Assembly (NCBI GenBank): GCA_020845575.1
Contig: JADLFL010000041.1
Location: 1-64,000, forward strand
DNA length: 64,000 nt
From: Acidobacteriota bacterium
GTDB taxonomy: Bacteria; Acidobacteriota; Vicinamibacteria; Vicinamibacterales; Vicinamibacteraceae
Direction of reading: 5' to 3'
Every line of letters begins with the position of its first letter. Position 1 is the first letter of the stretch. Positions 1 to 7,316 of the stretch are shown piece by piece. Made by a program: the position numbers and the translations under genes. The notes beneath the pieces were generated by a model, which worked only from the letters and a program-made list of their open reading frames with translations, was not told the DNA's origin and did not search any database.

Positions 1-194
1 CGCTTCAGCACCGAGATGGCCAGCACCGCGATCGGGATCGACGCGCTCACCGTGAGGCCGGCACGCAGACCCAGGTAGACCGTCGACGCGCCGAACAGGA
101 GGCCGAACAGCGCACCGAGCAGGACGGCTTTCGCCGTGAACTCCGGCGGCGTCTGGTCCGCTGGCACGTAGGGGGTGAAGGTCGGATCGGCCAT
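1..194 (-). CDS. OPT family oligopeptide transporter, N-terminal fragment
   Basis: The reverse strand reads from an ATG at 194 to the window edge, giving 64 residues of an N-terminus. After a short polar leader containing Y-V-P-A, a hydrophobic stretch includes [20 protein letters not shown], which matches the first membrane helices of the OPT (oligopeptide/YSL-type) transporter family, proton-coupled importers of small peptides or metal chelates in the inner membrane. The gene is divergent from rex. A -10-like TATACG (207-202) lies 7 nt before the ATG, suggesting a leaderless transcript. Only the first 2 membrane segments are visible, so the substrate cannot be predicted. Confidence 0.75.
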   Translation of the reverse strand, partial: MADPTFTPYVPADQTPPEFTAKAVLLGALFGLLFGASTVYLGLRAGLTVSASIPIAVLAISVLK

Positions 195-201
195 GCGGCG
201 A

Positions 202-207
202 CGTATA
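202..207 (-). promoter_or_regulatory. Candidate -10 box of the OPT transporter gene (leaderless)
   Basis: TATACG on the minus strand, followed by 7 nt and then the ATG at 194. This spacing puts the transcription start at or next to the start codon. No convincing -35 hexamer is visible. Confidence 0.4.
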
Positions 208-245
208 ACCCAAGTCGACCGGCAATCCCAAGCCGGAGCTTCCGC

Positions 246-251
246 TATCAT
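246..251 (+). promoter_or_regulatory. Candidate -10 box of rex (leaderless)
   Basis: TATCAT followed by GGCCGGG (7 nt) and an ATG at 259. The hexamer overlaps an earlier in-frame ATG at 250, which would therefore lie upstream of the transcription start. This favours 259 as the real start. Confidence 0.45.
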
Positions 252-258
252 GGCCGGG

Positions 259-924
259 ATGTCCGACATCGAGCGGGCCCGGACAGCGGGTGACCATGTC
301 TCGGAGCTCACGACAGCGCGTCTGTCCGTGTACCTGCGCTGCCTCGACGCCCTGGATGCCGCGGGCGTCAACACCGTGTCGTCGCTCGGTCTGGCGTCCC
401 AGTTCCAGTTGAACGCACCGCAGATCAGGAAGGACCTCGCGCACTTCGGCGAGTTCGGCATTCGCGGCGTGGGGTACTACGTGAAGGATCTGAAGCGACA
501 CCTGCGCCAGATTCTCGGCCTCGATCGCAGCATCAAGGTGGTGATCGTCGGGGCTGGCAACCTCGGACTCGCCCTGGCCGACTATGCGGGCTTCCGCAAG
601 GACGGCTTCGACGTGGTCGCGCTGCTCGACACGGCGCGCGACAAGGTGGGGCAGTACTCGCGCAGCGGCGTGCCGATCCGGCACGCGCGCGACCTCGAAC
701 GACTTGTCGAGCGTGAGCGTATCGACATCGCGGTGATCTGCGTGCCGGGTGAGGCAGCGCAGGGCTCGGTCGACGCCGTGGTCGCGGCCGGCGTGCGCGC
801 GATTCTCAACTTTTCTGCCGGTAACCTGCGTGTGCCGCCTCAGGTGAAACTGAAGGACATGGACCTCACCGTGACGTTCGAAAGCCTGTCGTTCTTCCTG
901 GCGAACGGACATCTCGATGTCTGA
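259..924 (+). CDS. rex: Redox-sensing transcriptional repressor Rex
   Basis: Rex binds operators of respiratory and fermentative genes and is released by a high NADH/NAD+ ratio. Of 221 residues, about 15-70 form a winged helix, including the recognition segment [17 protein letters not shown], and a Rossmann NAD(H) domain begins near residue 93 with [16 protein letters not shown]. The C-terminal domain-swapping helix ends in [13 protein letters not shown]. The family is usually about 205-220 residues, which fits this start; an in-frame ATG at 250 and a longer frame to 175 exist but lack family similarity. The 3' end overlaps moaC by 8 bp, so the two are translationally coupled. The NADH-related NuoI gene is nearby, but no clear Rex operator was found. 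Confidence 0.93.
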   Translation: MSDIERARTAGDHVSELTTARLSVYLRCLDALDAAGVNTVSSLGLASQFQLNAPQIRKDLAHFGEFGIRGVGYYVKDLKRHLRQILGLDRSIKVVIVGAGNLGLALADYAGFRKDGFDVVALLDTARDKVGQYSRSGVPIRHARDLERLVERERIDIAVICVPGEAAQGSVDAVVAAGVRAILNFSAGNLRVPPQVKLKDMDLTVTFESLSFFLANGHLDV

Positions 925-1462
925 GCGCACGCCTGTCGCATTGACGCACGCCGACGCTGCCGGGCGCGTGCGCATGGTGGACGTGTCAGACAAGCCCATC
1001 ACGTCGCGTGTCGCTGTCGCGCGCGGTTTCGTGCGGGTCTCCGCCGCCGCGCGACGGCTGATGCGCGCCGGCGCGCTGAAGAAGGGCGACCCCCTCCAGG
1101 CCGCGCGTCTGGCCGGGATCATGGCGGCCAAGCAGACCGCCACCATCGTGCCGCTCTGTCATCCGCTCGCCCTGAGCGGGGTACGCGTCGACGTGGAACC
1201 GGCGCGCGGCGGCATCGCCATCGAGGCTACCGTGCGCACCACCGGTCAGACGGGCGTCGAGATGGAAGCACTCACGGCGGTCGCCGTCGCGGGACTCACG
1301 GTGTACGACATGCTCAAGGCCGCTGACAGCGCGATGGTCATCGAGCGGATCAGACTCGTGGAGAAGCGCGGCGGGACGTCGGGAGACGTCACGTCCACAT
1401 CAGGCGCCGATCGTACGCCCGCGCGTCGTCGCCGGAACGGAGGAATTCGCCATGCCCGTTGA
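917..1462 (+). CDS. moaC: Cyclic pyranopterin monophosphate synthase MoaC
   Basis: MoaC converts the MoaA product into cyclic pyranopterin monophosphate, an early step of molybdenum cofactor synthesis in the cytoplasm. Conserved active-site elements are present: LCHPL with H82, [10 protein letters not shown] with E115 and E117, and YDMLKAAD with D131 and K134. The family is about 160 residues; this protein has 181, because about 25 low-complexity residues ([15 protein letters not shown]) follow the domain and run into the next gene. It overlaps rex by 8 bp and the acyl-CoA synthetase by 11 bp. The cofactor is needed by the molybdoenzyme at 48248-50518. Confidence 0.93.
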   Translation: MSERTPVALTHADAAGRVRMVDVSDKPITSRVAVARGFVRVSAAARRLMRAGALKKGDPLQAARLAGIMAAKQTATIVPLCHPLALSGVRVDVEPARGGIAIEATVRTTGQTGVEMEALTAVAVAGLTVYDMLKAADSAMVIERIRLVEKRGGTSGDVTSTSGADRTPARRRRNGGIRHAR

Positions 1463-3326
1463 TGCCGCAGCCCCTCGATCGCACCAGCGCCGCGTCCTGT
1501 CGTCGGTTCCCGGCCGCATTCGCACGCTCGCGCAACTGCCGGCTGACTTGCTGCGCGAGTACCCCAGGCCCGAGTTCCTCCAGCAATGCGGGCCTGACGG
1601 TGTGAGGCCGCGCTCGACGGCTGCCTTCGTCGAGCGGGCGCGCGCCGTCGGGCTCGCGCTCGACGACATGGGGATGGCGCCGGGCGATCGCATCGCGATC
1701 ATGTCCGAGACACGGCAGGAATGGCTCGTCGCCGATCTGGGCATCATCACGGCGCGACTGGTGACGGTGCCGATCTATCCCACGGTCCCGGCACAGCAGG
1801 CGAGCTTCATCCTGCAGGACGCCGGTGCCCGCGGGGTGTTCGTGTCCGATGTGAAGCAGGCCGAGAAGATCCTGAGCGTGCGGCATCTGTTGCCGGAACT
1901 CGAGTTCATCGCGGTGTTCACCGACGAAGTCCCGCCGTCGGCGGCGCGCGACAGTCATTCCGTCCTGCGCTTCGAGGCCGTCGTCGAACGCGGACGGGCC
2001 CGCGCTGCCGATGCGGAGGCCGTGGCGCGATACGAGACCGGCATCGACGCCGTGCGGCCGGAAGACCTGTTCACGATCATCTACACGTCTGGCACCACCG
2101 GCGAGCCGAAGGGCGTGATGCTGACGCACGACAACGTCATGTCGAACGTCCTCGCGGTGATCCCCGTGCTCGGCCTGACGCGTGAGGACGTGGCGCTCAG
2201 CTATCTGCCACTGAGCCACGTGTTCGAGCGGATGGTCACGTATCTCTACCTCTATGAAGGCGTGATGGTCTGTCACGCCGAGTCGCTCGAGACGCTCGCG
2301 CGCGACATGCAGGCCGTGCGGCCGACGGTGATGACGGGTGTGCCGCGCGTGTACGAGAAGCTGTACGCGCGGATCACCGAAGCGGCGGCTTCCGGCCCCG
2401 CGTTCCGCCGGCACCTGTTCGACTGGGCGGTCCGCGTTGGCAGCGATGGAGCCGCCGCGAAGCGTGCCGGCGCGGCATCGTCGATGCTGGGCCGGATGCG
2501 GGAGTCGGTGGCCGACAGTCTCGTGGCCTCGAAGATTCGCGCACGCGTCGGCGGACGCTTACGCGTGGCCGTGTCTGGCAGCGCGCCGCTGCCGGTGCAT
2601 ATCGCCGAGTTCTTCCATGCCATCGGTCTGCCGCTCATCGAAGGGTACGGGCTGACGGAGACGTCGCCGGTGATCACCGTCAATCCGCTCGACGCGCCGC
2701 GCTTCGGTAGCGTGGGCTGCGCGGTGGATCGCGTGGAAGTGGCCATCGCCGACGATGGCGAGATCCTCACGCGCGGACCGCACGTGATGAAGGGGTACTG
2801 GAAACGGCCCGCCGAGACCGCTGCGGTGCTGCAGCCCGACGGCTGGTTCCACACGGGCGATATCGGCACGCTCGGCGACGACGGCTATCTCACGATCACC
2901 GATCGCAAGAAGGAACTGCTCGTCACCTCCGGCGGCAAGAAGATCGCGCCGGCGCCGATCGAGGCGCTGCTGAAGCGGCATCCGCTCGTCGCGGAGGCCA
3001 TGATCGTGGGCGAAGGGCGCAACTTCCCGGCCGTGCTGATCGTGCCCGACTTCCCGGCGCTCGAGCATCGCCTGAAGGTGCTCGGCCGTCCGTCGGGCAC
3101 GCGCGAGGCGCTTGTCGAGCGCGAGGACGTGCTGTCGCTCTTCCAGGAAGTGATCGAGCCGCTGAACAGGGATCTGGCGCAGTTCGAGCGGCTCAAGAAG
3201 GTGGCGCTGCTGCCCACCGAGTTCGGCATCGCGACGGGGGAATTGACACCCACTCTCAAGTTGCGGCGCCGTGTCGTACTCGATCGTTGGCAGGCGGTCG
3301 TCGATCGGTTATACGAGATCGTGTGA
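1452..3326 (+). CDS. Long-chain acyl-CoA synthetase (AMP-forming)
   Basis: This 624-residue enzyme activates long-chain fatty acids to acyl-CoA through an acyl-adenylate. The ATP/AMP P-loop [11 protein letters not shown] lies near residue 211. Further adenylation motifs follow: [15 protein letters not shown] and the hinge/A8 region [17 protein letters not shown]. The architecture matches the FadD15-type bacterial synthetases. The ATG at 1452 has a strong GGAGG (1439-1443) at good spacing, although it lies inside the moaC tail. Position in an apparent rex-moaC-synthetase operon suggests redox-linked control of lipid metabolism, which is inference. Exact chain length is not predictable. Confidence 0.9.
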   Translation: MPVDAAAPRSHQRRVLSSVPGRIRTLAQLPADLLREYPRPEFLQQCGPDGVRPRSTAAFVERARAVGLALDDMGMAPGDRIAIMSETRQEWLVADLGIITARLVTVPIYPTVPAQQASFILQDAGARGVFVSDVKQAEKILSVRHLLPELEFIAVFTDEVPPSAARDSHSVLRFEAVVERGRARAADAEAVARYETGIDAVRPEDLFTIIYTSGTTGEPKGVMLTHDNVMSNVLAVIPVLGLTREDVALSYLPLSHVFERMVTYLYLYEGVMVCHAESLETLARDMQAVRPTVMTGVPRVYEKLYARITEAAASGPAFRRHLFDWAVRVGSDGAAAKRAGAASSMLGRMRESVADSLVASKIRARVGGRLRVAVSGSAPLPVHIAEFFHAIGLPLIEGYGLTETSPVITVNPLDAPRFGSVGCAVDRVEVAIADDGEILTRGPHVMKGYWKRPAETAAVLQPDGWFHTGDIGTLGDDGYLTITDRKKELLVTSGGKKIAPAPIEALLKRHPLVAEAMIVGEGRNFPAVLIVPDFPALEHRLKVLGRPSGTREALVEREDVLSLFQEVIEPLNRDLAQFERLKKVALLPTEFGIATGELTPTLKLRRRVVLDRWQAVVDRLYEIV

Positions 3327-3426
3327 GCGATGACGGATGCGTCGCGGTCCGCATGCCCGGACCGTTCGCTCGACCATCAGCGGGGCGCGGCCGTGGCGCC
3401 GGCCCTCGACTCGAGAGAGGAATCAG

Positions 3427-3951
3427 ATGAGCGCGAAGGTCTACGAGGCCATCAACGATCAGGTCAACAACGAACTGTCCGCATCGCACAGCTATCTCGC
3501 GATGTCGGGCGTGTGCGAGGACCTCAATTTTCCCGGAGCGGCGCACTGGTTCCGCGTCCAGAGCGACGAGGAGCGCGGGCACGCCCTGCGCCTGTTCGAC
3601 TTCATCCAGGCGCGGAACTACCGCGTGTCGCTGCGCAAGATCTCCGTCGAGACGGCGCACGCCACGACGCTGCTCGACGTGTTCAAGGCGTCGCTGGCGC
3701 AGGAAGAGCAGGTGAGCGCGCAAATCGACGCGCTCTACGACCTCGCGATGCGGGAGAAGGATTTCGCCGCCGTCGTCGAGATGCAGTGGTTCGTGACCGA
3801 GCAGGTCGAAGAAGAGAAGTCGGCGCGAGACGTCATCGCCAAATTGGCGATGGCGGGCAGCGATGCACCCGCACTGCTCGAGATCGATCGCGAACTCGGT
3901 GCGCGTGCGGCTGCCGGTGCCGGGGGAGGCAAGCCGGGCACCGGCGCGTAG
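3427..3951 (+). CDS. Non-haem ferritin (iron storage)
   Basis: A four-helix-bundle ferritin of 174 residues that oxidises Fe(II) and stores Fe(III) in a 24-subunit cage. Ferroxidase-centre ligands of the FtnA type are visible: E16 in NNELSASHSYLAM, E49 and H52 in DEERGHA, E93/E94 in AQEEQ, and the helix-D TEQVEEE cluster. The frame is open further upstream to 3337, but the ATG at 3427 matches the family start (MSAKVYEAINDQVNNELSAS) and is preceded by GAGAGGAAT. No haem-binding methionine or Dps-like feature was seen. The glycine-rich tail (GAGGGKPGTGA) is extra. Confidence 0.92.
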   Translation: MSAKVYEAINDQVNNELSASHSYLAMSGVCEDLNFPGAAHWFRVQSDEERGHALRLFDFIQARNYRVSLRKISVETAHATTLLDVFKASLAQEEQVSAQIDALYDLAMREKDFAAVVEMQWFVTEQVEEEKSARDVIAKLAMAGSDAPALLEIDRELGARAAAGAGGGKPGTGA

Positions 3952-3966
3952 CTGGGCGAGGGGTAG

Positions 3967-4650
3967 CTACGGGAAGATCTGCGCGGTCGGCAGTGGCCAC
4001 CAGCGCAGCTGCACCTTGCCGATGATGTACTTCTTGGGGACCGACCCCCAGTGGCGGCTGTCGGAACTGTTGTTCCGATGGTCGCCCATCACGAAGTAGT
4101 ACCCTTCCTGAATCTCCTGTGGACCCCAGTCGTCGTGTCCGCGATACTCGCTCGGCACGTACGCATCGTCGATCTGCTCGTCGTTGACGAAGACCCGGCC
4201 GTCGACGATGCGCACGCGATCCCCCTCCTCGGCGATCACGCGCTTGACGCACGACTTGTCGGGATCCACCGGATACCAGAGCATCACGATGTCGCCGCGA
4301 TGCGGTTCACCGAGCTTGTAGATCGCCTTGTTGACGATGAGGCGATCGCGATCCTCGAGCGTGGGGGACATGCTCTGGCCTTCGACGCGCGCCACCTGGA
4401 AGCCGAACGTGACGATCAGCGTGGCGTAGACCGCGGCCGATGCCAGCGTCTTGAACCACGTGAACGCTTCCTCGGCGGTCCGCGCCCAGATCGACGGACG
4501 ACGAACCTCGGCGGTCGCGGCGCGCAGGGCGGCGTCGGCCGCCTGCGCGGTGACGGGCGGGACGACGGGCGTGTACCCGGACGGCGGATTCGGTCCGACG
4601 GCAGGCGGGAACCCCGAGGTGGCCGCGCCCTGCAGCGGGAGGTCCGTCAG
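3967..4650 (-). CDS. lepB: Signal peptidase I
   Basis: Membrane-bound serine/lysine protease that removes signal peptides from exported proteins. The catalytic Ser is in GQSMSPTL, the general-base Lys in VKRVIAEEGD, and box E is GDHRNNSSDSR. One membrane helix (SAAVYATLIVTFGFQV) precedes the catalytic Ser, after a proline-rich N-terminus. The obvious GTG at 4395 would delete the helix, so translation must start further upstream. The only start-like codon near the end of the preceding regulator gene is a CTG at 4650 overlapping its TGA, giving 227 residues. I chose that with low certainty. It lies immediately downstream of the LytTR regulator and is probably co-transcribed with it. Confidence 0.85.
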   Translation of the reverse strand: MTDLPLQGAATSGFPPAVGPNPPSGYTPVVPPVTAQAADAALRAATAEVRRPSIWARTAEEAFTWFKTLASAAVYATLIVTFGFQVARVEGQSMSPTLEDRDRLIVNKAIYKLGEPHRGDIVMLWYPVDPDKSCVKRVIAEEGDRVRIVDGRVFVNDEQIDDAYVPSEYRGHDDWGPQEIQEGYYFVMGDHRNNSSDSRHWGSVPKKYIIGKVQLRWWPLPTAQIFP

Positions 4651-5423
4651 ATCTGCAGGTACTCTCGCAGCCGCTTGGTCTGCGCGCGGCTGACCGGGAT
4701 CTCCGTCGATCGCGCGTCCCGCATCCTCAGGATGAAATTCCGGCTGAACCAGGGGACTATCTCCTTGATTTTGTTGATGTTGACCAGGTACGACCGGTGC
4801 ACCCGCCAGAAGACGTGCTCATCCAGCTGGGCCTGCAGTTCGTCCAGGGTCCGGTAGTTGGACGCCCCGGTCACCTGACTGGCTACGACGGAAACCTCGT
4901 CCTCGTTCACCGACGCATAGACGAGGTCGTCAGCCGGCACCAGCATCATACGGTCGCTCACCTTCACGACCAGCTGCGTCCGGCGTGCCTGTCGCGCAGC
5001 GAGCGCCTGGACGATCCGGGCGAGCGCCGCGGGCGACACCTCGTCGGACCGTACCGATGCCAGGCGCTGGCGCGCCCGTGTCAGGGTCTGGGCCAGGCGC
5101 GGGGCTTCGATGGGCTTCAGCAGGTAGTCGATGGCGTTCATCTGGAACGCGTCGACGGCGTACTGGTCGAACGCCGTCACGAAGACGACGTGGGGCGACG
5201 ATTGCCGCAGGGCCGCGTGGCGCGCCACTTCGAATCCCGTCAGTCCCGGCATCTGGATGTCGAGGAAGACGACGTCGGGTTCCAGGTCCTCGAGCATGTC
5301 GAGCGCGGCCACGCCGTTGTCGGCCTGGCCGACGACCTCCACGTCGCCGGCCTGCGACAGAAGGAAGCACAACTCCTCGCGGGCCGGCTGCTCATCGTCG
5401 ACGACAAGGGCGCTGAGCGTCAT
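4647..5423 (-). CDS. LytTR-family response regulator
   Basis: A 258-residue two-component regulator. The receiver domain (residues 1-120) has acidic D9/D10, phospho-acceptor D55 in VVFLDIQMPG, and the usual T/K switch residues (VTAFD, LLKP). Residues about 150-255 are a LytTR DNA-binding domain (FWRVHRSYLVNINKIKEI). It overlaps the upstream sensor kinase by 4 bp, so the two form a LytS/LytR-type pair. LytTR regulators usually bind direct repeats upstream of envelope or virulence genes. Signal peptidase follows in the same direction. Confidence 0.92.
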   Translation of the reverse strand: MTLSALVVDDEQPAREELCFLLSQAGDVEVVGQADNGVAALDMLEDLEPDVVFLDIQMPGLTGFEVARHAALRQSSPHVVFVTAFDQYAVDAFQMNAIDYLLKPIEAPRLAQTLTRARQRLASVRSDEVSPAALARIVQALAARQARRTQLVVKVSDRMMLVPADDLVYASVNEDEVSVVASQVTGASNYRTLDELQAQLDEHVFWRVHRSYLVNINKIKEIVPWFSRNFILRMRDARSTEIPVSRAQTKRLREYLQI

Positions 5424-6745
5424 CTCACGCCTGCCGCTGCGGGAAGGAGGACATCAGGGATCTCCAGTCGAACCTGGGTCCCGTGCCCCGGCTCGCTCGA
5501 AATGGCCAGTCGGCCGTGCATGCCGTAGATGACGCGCAGGCGTTCCGAGATGTTCGCCAGGCCGATGCCCATGTGCGTGTGGGAACCGATGCGATCGGTC
5601 TGGATGCCGAGGCCGTTGTCGATCACTTCGAGGACCGTGGTCGCGCCCTCGCGGTGCGAGCGAAGGGTGATGCGCCGTTGGCCCATCTTGTCGGCGAACC
5701 CGTGCTTGATCGAGTTCTCGACGAGCGGCTGCAGAATCATGCTCGGGACCACGACGTCCAGTGTCGCCGGATCGAGATCCTTGTCGACGCAGAGCGACGG
5801 TCCGAAACGGACGCACTCGATGTCGAGGTATTCGTCGACGGCCGTGAGCTCGTCGCGCAGGGGAATGAAGTGGTCGTGGGCCCGCAGGCGCCGGCGCAGC
5901 AGGCCCGCCAGCCTGTTGATCAGCATGCGCGCCGTGTCCGGCCGCGTCCTGATGAGCGACGAGATCGACGTCAGCGTGTTGAACAGGAAGTGCGGGTTCA
6001 TCTGGCTGGTGAGCGCTTCGATGCGTGCTTCGAGCAGGAGGGCCTCCTGTTCCTGAAGCTTGTGCTCGATGCGCGCCGAGTTCCAGATCTTGATGGGAAT
6101 GGCGACTGTCAGCGTCGTGGCCATCAGGACGACGATGAGCATGGTGACCGGCTGGGCAGGGAAATAGAACAGGCGTTCGATGCCGTAACGGTGCCCGAGG
6201 ATCTGCCGCAGGATCTCGAGCGCGATCGGCGCCGCGATGAGCAGCATCTGCCAATCGACCTCGAACCGCCGCACCAGCTTCCACAGGTAGCGGAACAGAC
6301 CGGTGAGGACGAACGGCGAGAAGTGCCAGATGGCGTCCTTGGGGCAGATCTCGCGCAGGCCGCCGCCCGCGAAGCCACAACCGACGTAGAGGGGGATGGC
6401 AATCCACTCGCCGCCGGCGAGCGCCGTCAGGCCGACCATCAGCCCGACGATGGCGCCGGCGTAGGGCCCGGCGACCAGCCCCGCGAGATAGGCGCCGCCG
6501 AGCGAGACGTCAGCGGCGTGGTACCCGAGCAGCAGCCGGCTGGCCACGCCCGCTGCGAGCGGCACGCCGAGCGCGCCCATGAACTTCAGGCGTTCCGGCC
6601 AGTCGCGCCGCTCAGTCAGCAGCAGGGTCCGGAACCGCCGGAACCGTACCAGCATCGTCGACAGCGCCGCGATACCCGCGAGCTGGACGATCAGCGTGAC
6701 GAGCAGATACTGCTCCGCAGAGAGAAACCGCGGCTCGTGGAGCAC
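5420..6745 (-). CDS. LytS-type sensor histidine kinase (5TM-LYT)
   Basis: The N-terminal half has five to six membrane segments of the 5TM-LYT type (GALGVPLAAGVASRLLLGY; GPYAGAIVGLMVGLTALAGG). The cytoplasmic half has the His_kinase box QMNPHFLFNTLTSI, whose His is phosphorylated, and a HATPase_c domain with ENSIKHGF and DNGLGI. The frame extends to 6781, but those 12 residues are encoded by the GGCAACC repeat. The GTG at 6745 is preceded 5 nt upstream by TACACT, a likely -10 box, so I place the start there (441 residues). It overlaps the LytTR regulator by ATGA-type coupling and is divergent from the NuoI gene. Confidence 0.9.
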   Translation of the reverse strand: MLHEPRFLSAEQYLLVTLIVQLAGIAALSTMLVRFRRFRTLLLTERRDWPERLKFMGALGVPLAAGVASRLLLGYHAADVSLGGAYLAGLVAGPYAGAIVGLMVGLTALAGGEWIAIPLYVGCGFAGGGLREICPKDAIWHFSPFVLTGLFRYLWKLVRRFEVDWQMLLIAAPIALEILRQILGHRYGIERLFYFPAQPVTMLIVVLMATTLTVAIPIKIWNSARIEHKLQEQEALLLEARIEALTSQMNPHFLFNTLTSISSLIRTRPDTARMLINRLAGLLRRRLRAHDHFIPLRDELTAVDEYLDIECVRFGPSLCVDKDLDPATLDVVVPSMILQPLVENSIKHGFADKMGQRRITLRSHREGATTVLEVIDNGLGIQTDRIGSHTHMGIGLANISERLRVIYGMHGRLAISSEPGHGTQVRLEIPDVLLPAAAGVR

Positions 6746-6750
6746 ACCGC

Positions 6751-6756
6751 AGTGTA
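6751..6756 (-). promoter_or_regulatory. Candidate -10 box of the LytS-like kinase gene (leaderless)
   Basis: TACACT on the minus strand, 5 nt before the GTG at 6745. Upstream on the same strand the heptamer repeats supply several TTGCCG sequences; one of them (6781-6776) sits 19 nt from the hexamer and could serve as a weak -35 element. Confidence 0.4.
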
Positions 6757-6762
6757 GCTGAC

Positions 6763-6870
6763 GGCAACCGGCAATCGGCAACCGGCAACCGGGGCAGCGC
6801 GCGGGCCGGATGTCCGGCGGTCCTGCCGTCGTCCCGGTTGCCGGTTTGCCGGTTGCCCGTTGCCGGCGCC
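6763..6870. repeat. Inverted heptamer repeat array between divergent genes
   Basis: The left arm (6763-6794) holds four near-perfect GGCAACC units. The right arm (6834-6870) holds four GGTTGCC-type units in the opposite orientation. The 39-nt centre is a GC-rich segment. Together they could form a long imperfect hairpin between the LytS-like kinase gene and the NuoI-like gene. The same heptamer occurs at seven other places in the window. Confidence 0.8.
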
Positions 6871-6887
6871 CGCCTTGTTGTTACAAT
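6860..6887 (+). promoter_or_regulatory. Candidate promoter of the NuoI-like gene (leaderless)
   Basis: TTGCCG (6860-6865), a 16-nt spacer, and TACAAT (6882-6887), then 6 nt to the ATG at 6894. The -35-like hexamer is part of the heptamer repeat array. Spacing and hexamer quality are good for a housekeeping sigma factor, and the transcript would have no leader. Confidence 0.55.
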
Positions 6888-6893
6888 GTCCCA

Positions 6894-7316
6894 ATGATTC
6901 GTCCCTGGATCGTCGGGTTCAAGACCACGTTCGGGCACATGTTCAAGAAGCCCGTCACCGTGAACTACCCGGACGAGAAGGTCCCGATGTTCCCGAAGTG
7001 GCGCGGCAAGCAGGTGTTGATGCGCGACGAGAACGGGCTGGAGAAGTGCGTGGCCTGCGGCCTGTGCGCGGTGGCGTGTCCGGCCGACGCGATCTACCTC
7101 GAGGCCGCCGAGAACGACGGCAGCGTGCAGGCAGGCCCGCGGTACGCGCGGACCTACCAGATCCACAAGACGCGGTGCATCTTCTGCGGCTACTGCGAGG
7201 AAGCCTGCCCCGTGTCTGCCATCTTCATGGGCAAGGACTACGAGCTCGCCGTGTACAGCAAGGACGACTTCGTGTGGGACAAGGAAGACCTCCTGGTGCC
7301 CCTCTCCAGCCGGTGA
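6894..7316 (+). CDS. nuoI: NuoI-like 2x[4Fe-4S] ferredoxin subunit of NADH:quinone oxidoreductase
   Basis: A 140-residue protein with two complete [4Fe-4S] motifs: C52-x2-C55-x2-C58-x3-C62 and C95-x2-C98-x2-C101-x3-C105, each ending in C-P. The N-terminus (PWIVGFKTTFGHMFKKPVTV) and the segment around FPKWRGKQVLMRDENGLEKC match complex I subunit I, which carries clusters N6a and N6b from the peripheral arm to the quinone site. No other nuo gene is in the window, so it is either an isolated copy or a separately encoded subunit. The stop overlaps the GTG of the next gene (GTGA). The frame upstream of 6894 is repeat-derived and not coding. Confidence 0.85.
   Translation: MIRPWIVGFKTTFGHMFKKPVTVNYPDEKVPMFPKWRGKQVLMRDENGLEKCVACGLCAVACPADAIYLEAAENDGSVQAGPRYARTYQIHKTRCIFCGYCEEACPVSAIFMGKDYELAVYSKDDFVWDKEDLLVPLSSR

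Noticed and set aside
1389..2414. A 341-codon minus-strand frame opposite the acyl-CoA synthetase
   Set aside because: It lacks any recognisable motif and is the mirror of a well supported enzyme. The same applies to long antisense frames opposite lon, the DUF4175 protein and the nitrate cluster.
6875..6887. TTGTTGTTACAA before the NuoI-like gene as a Rex operator
   Set aside because: It has TTGT and ACAA arms but lacks the 6-nt spacer and the GA/TC of the Rex consensus (TTGTGA-N6-TCACAA). I interpret it as part of the promoter instead.
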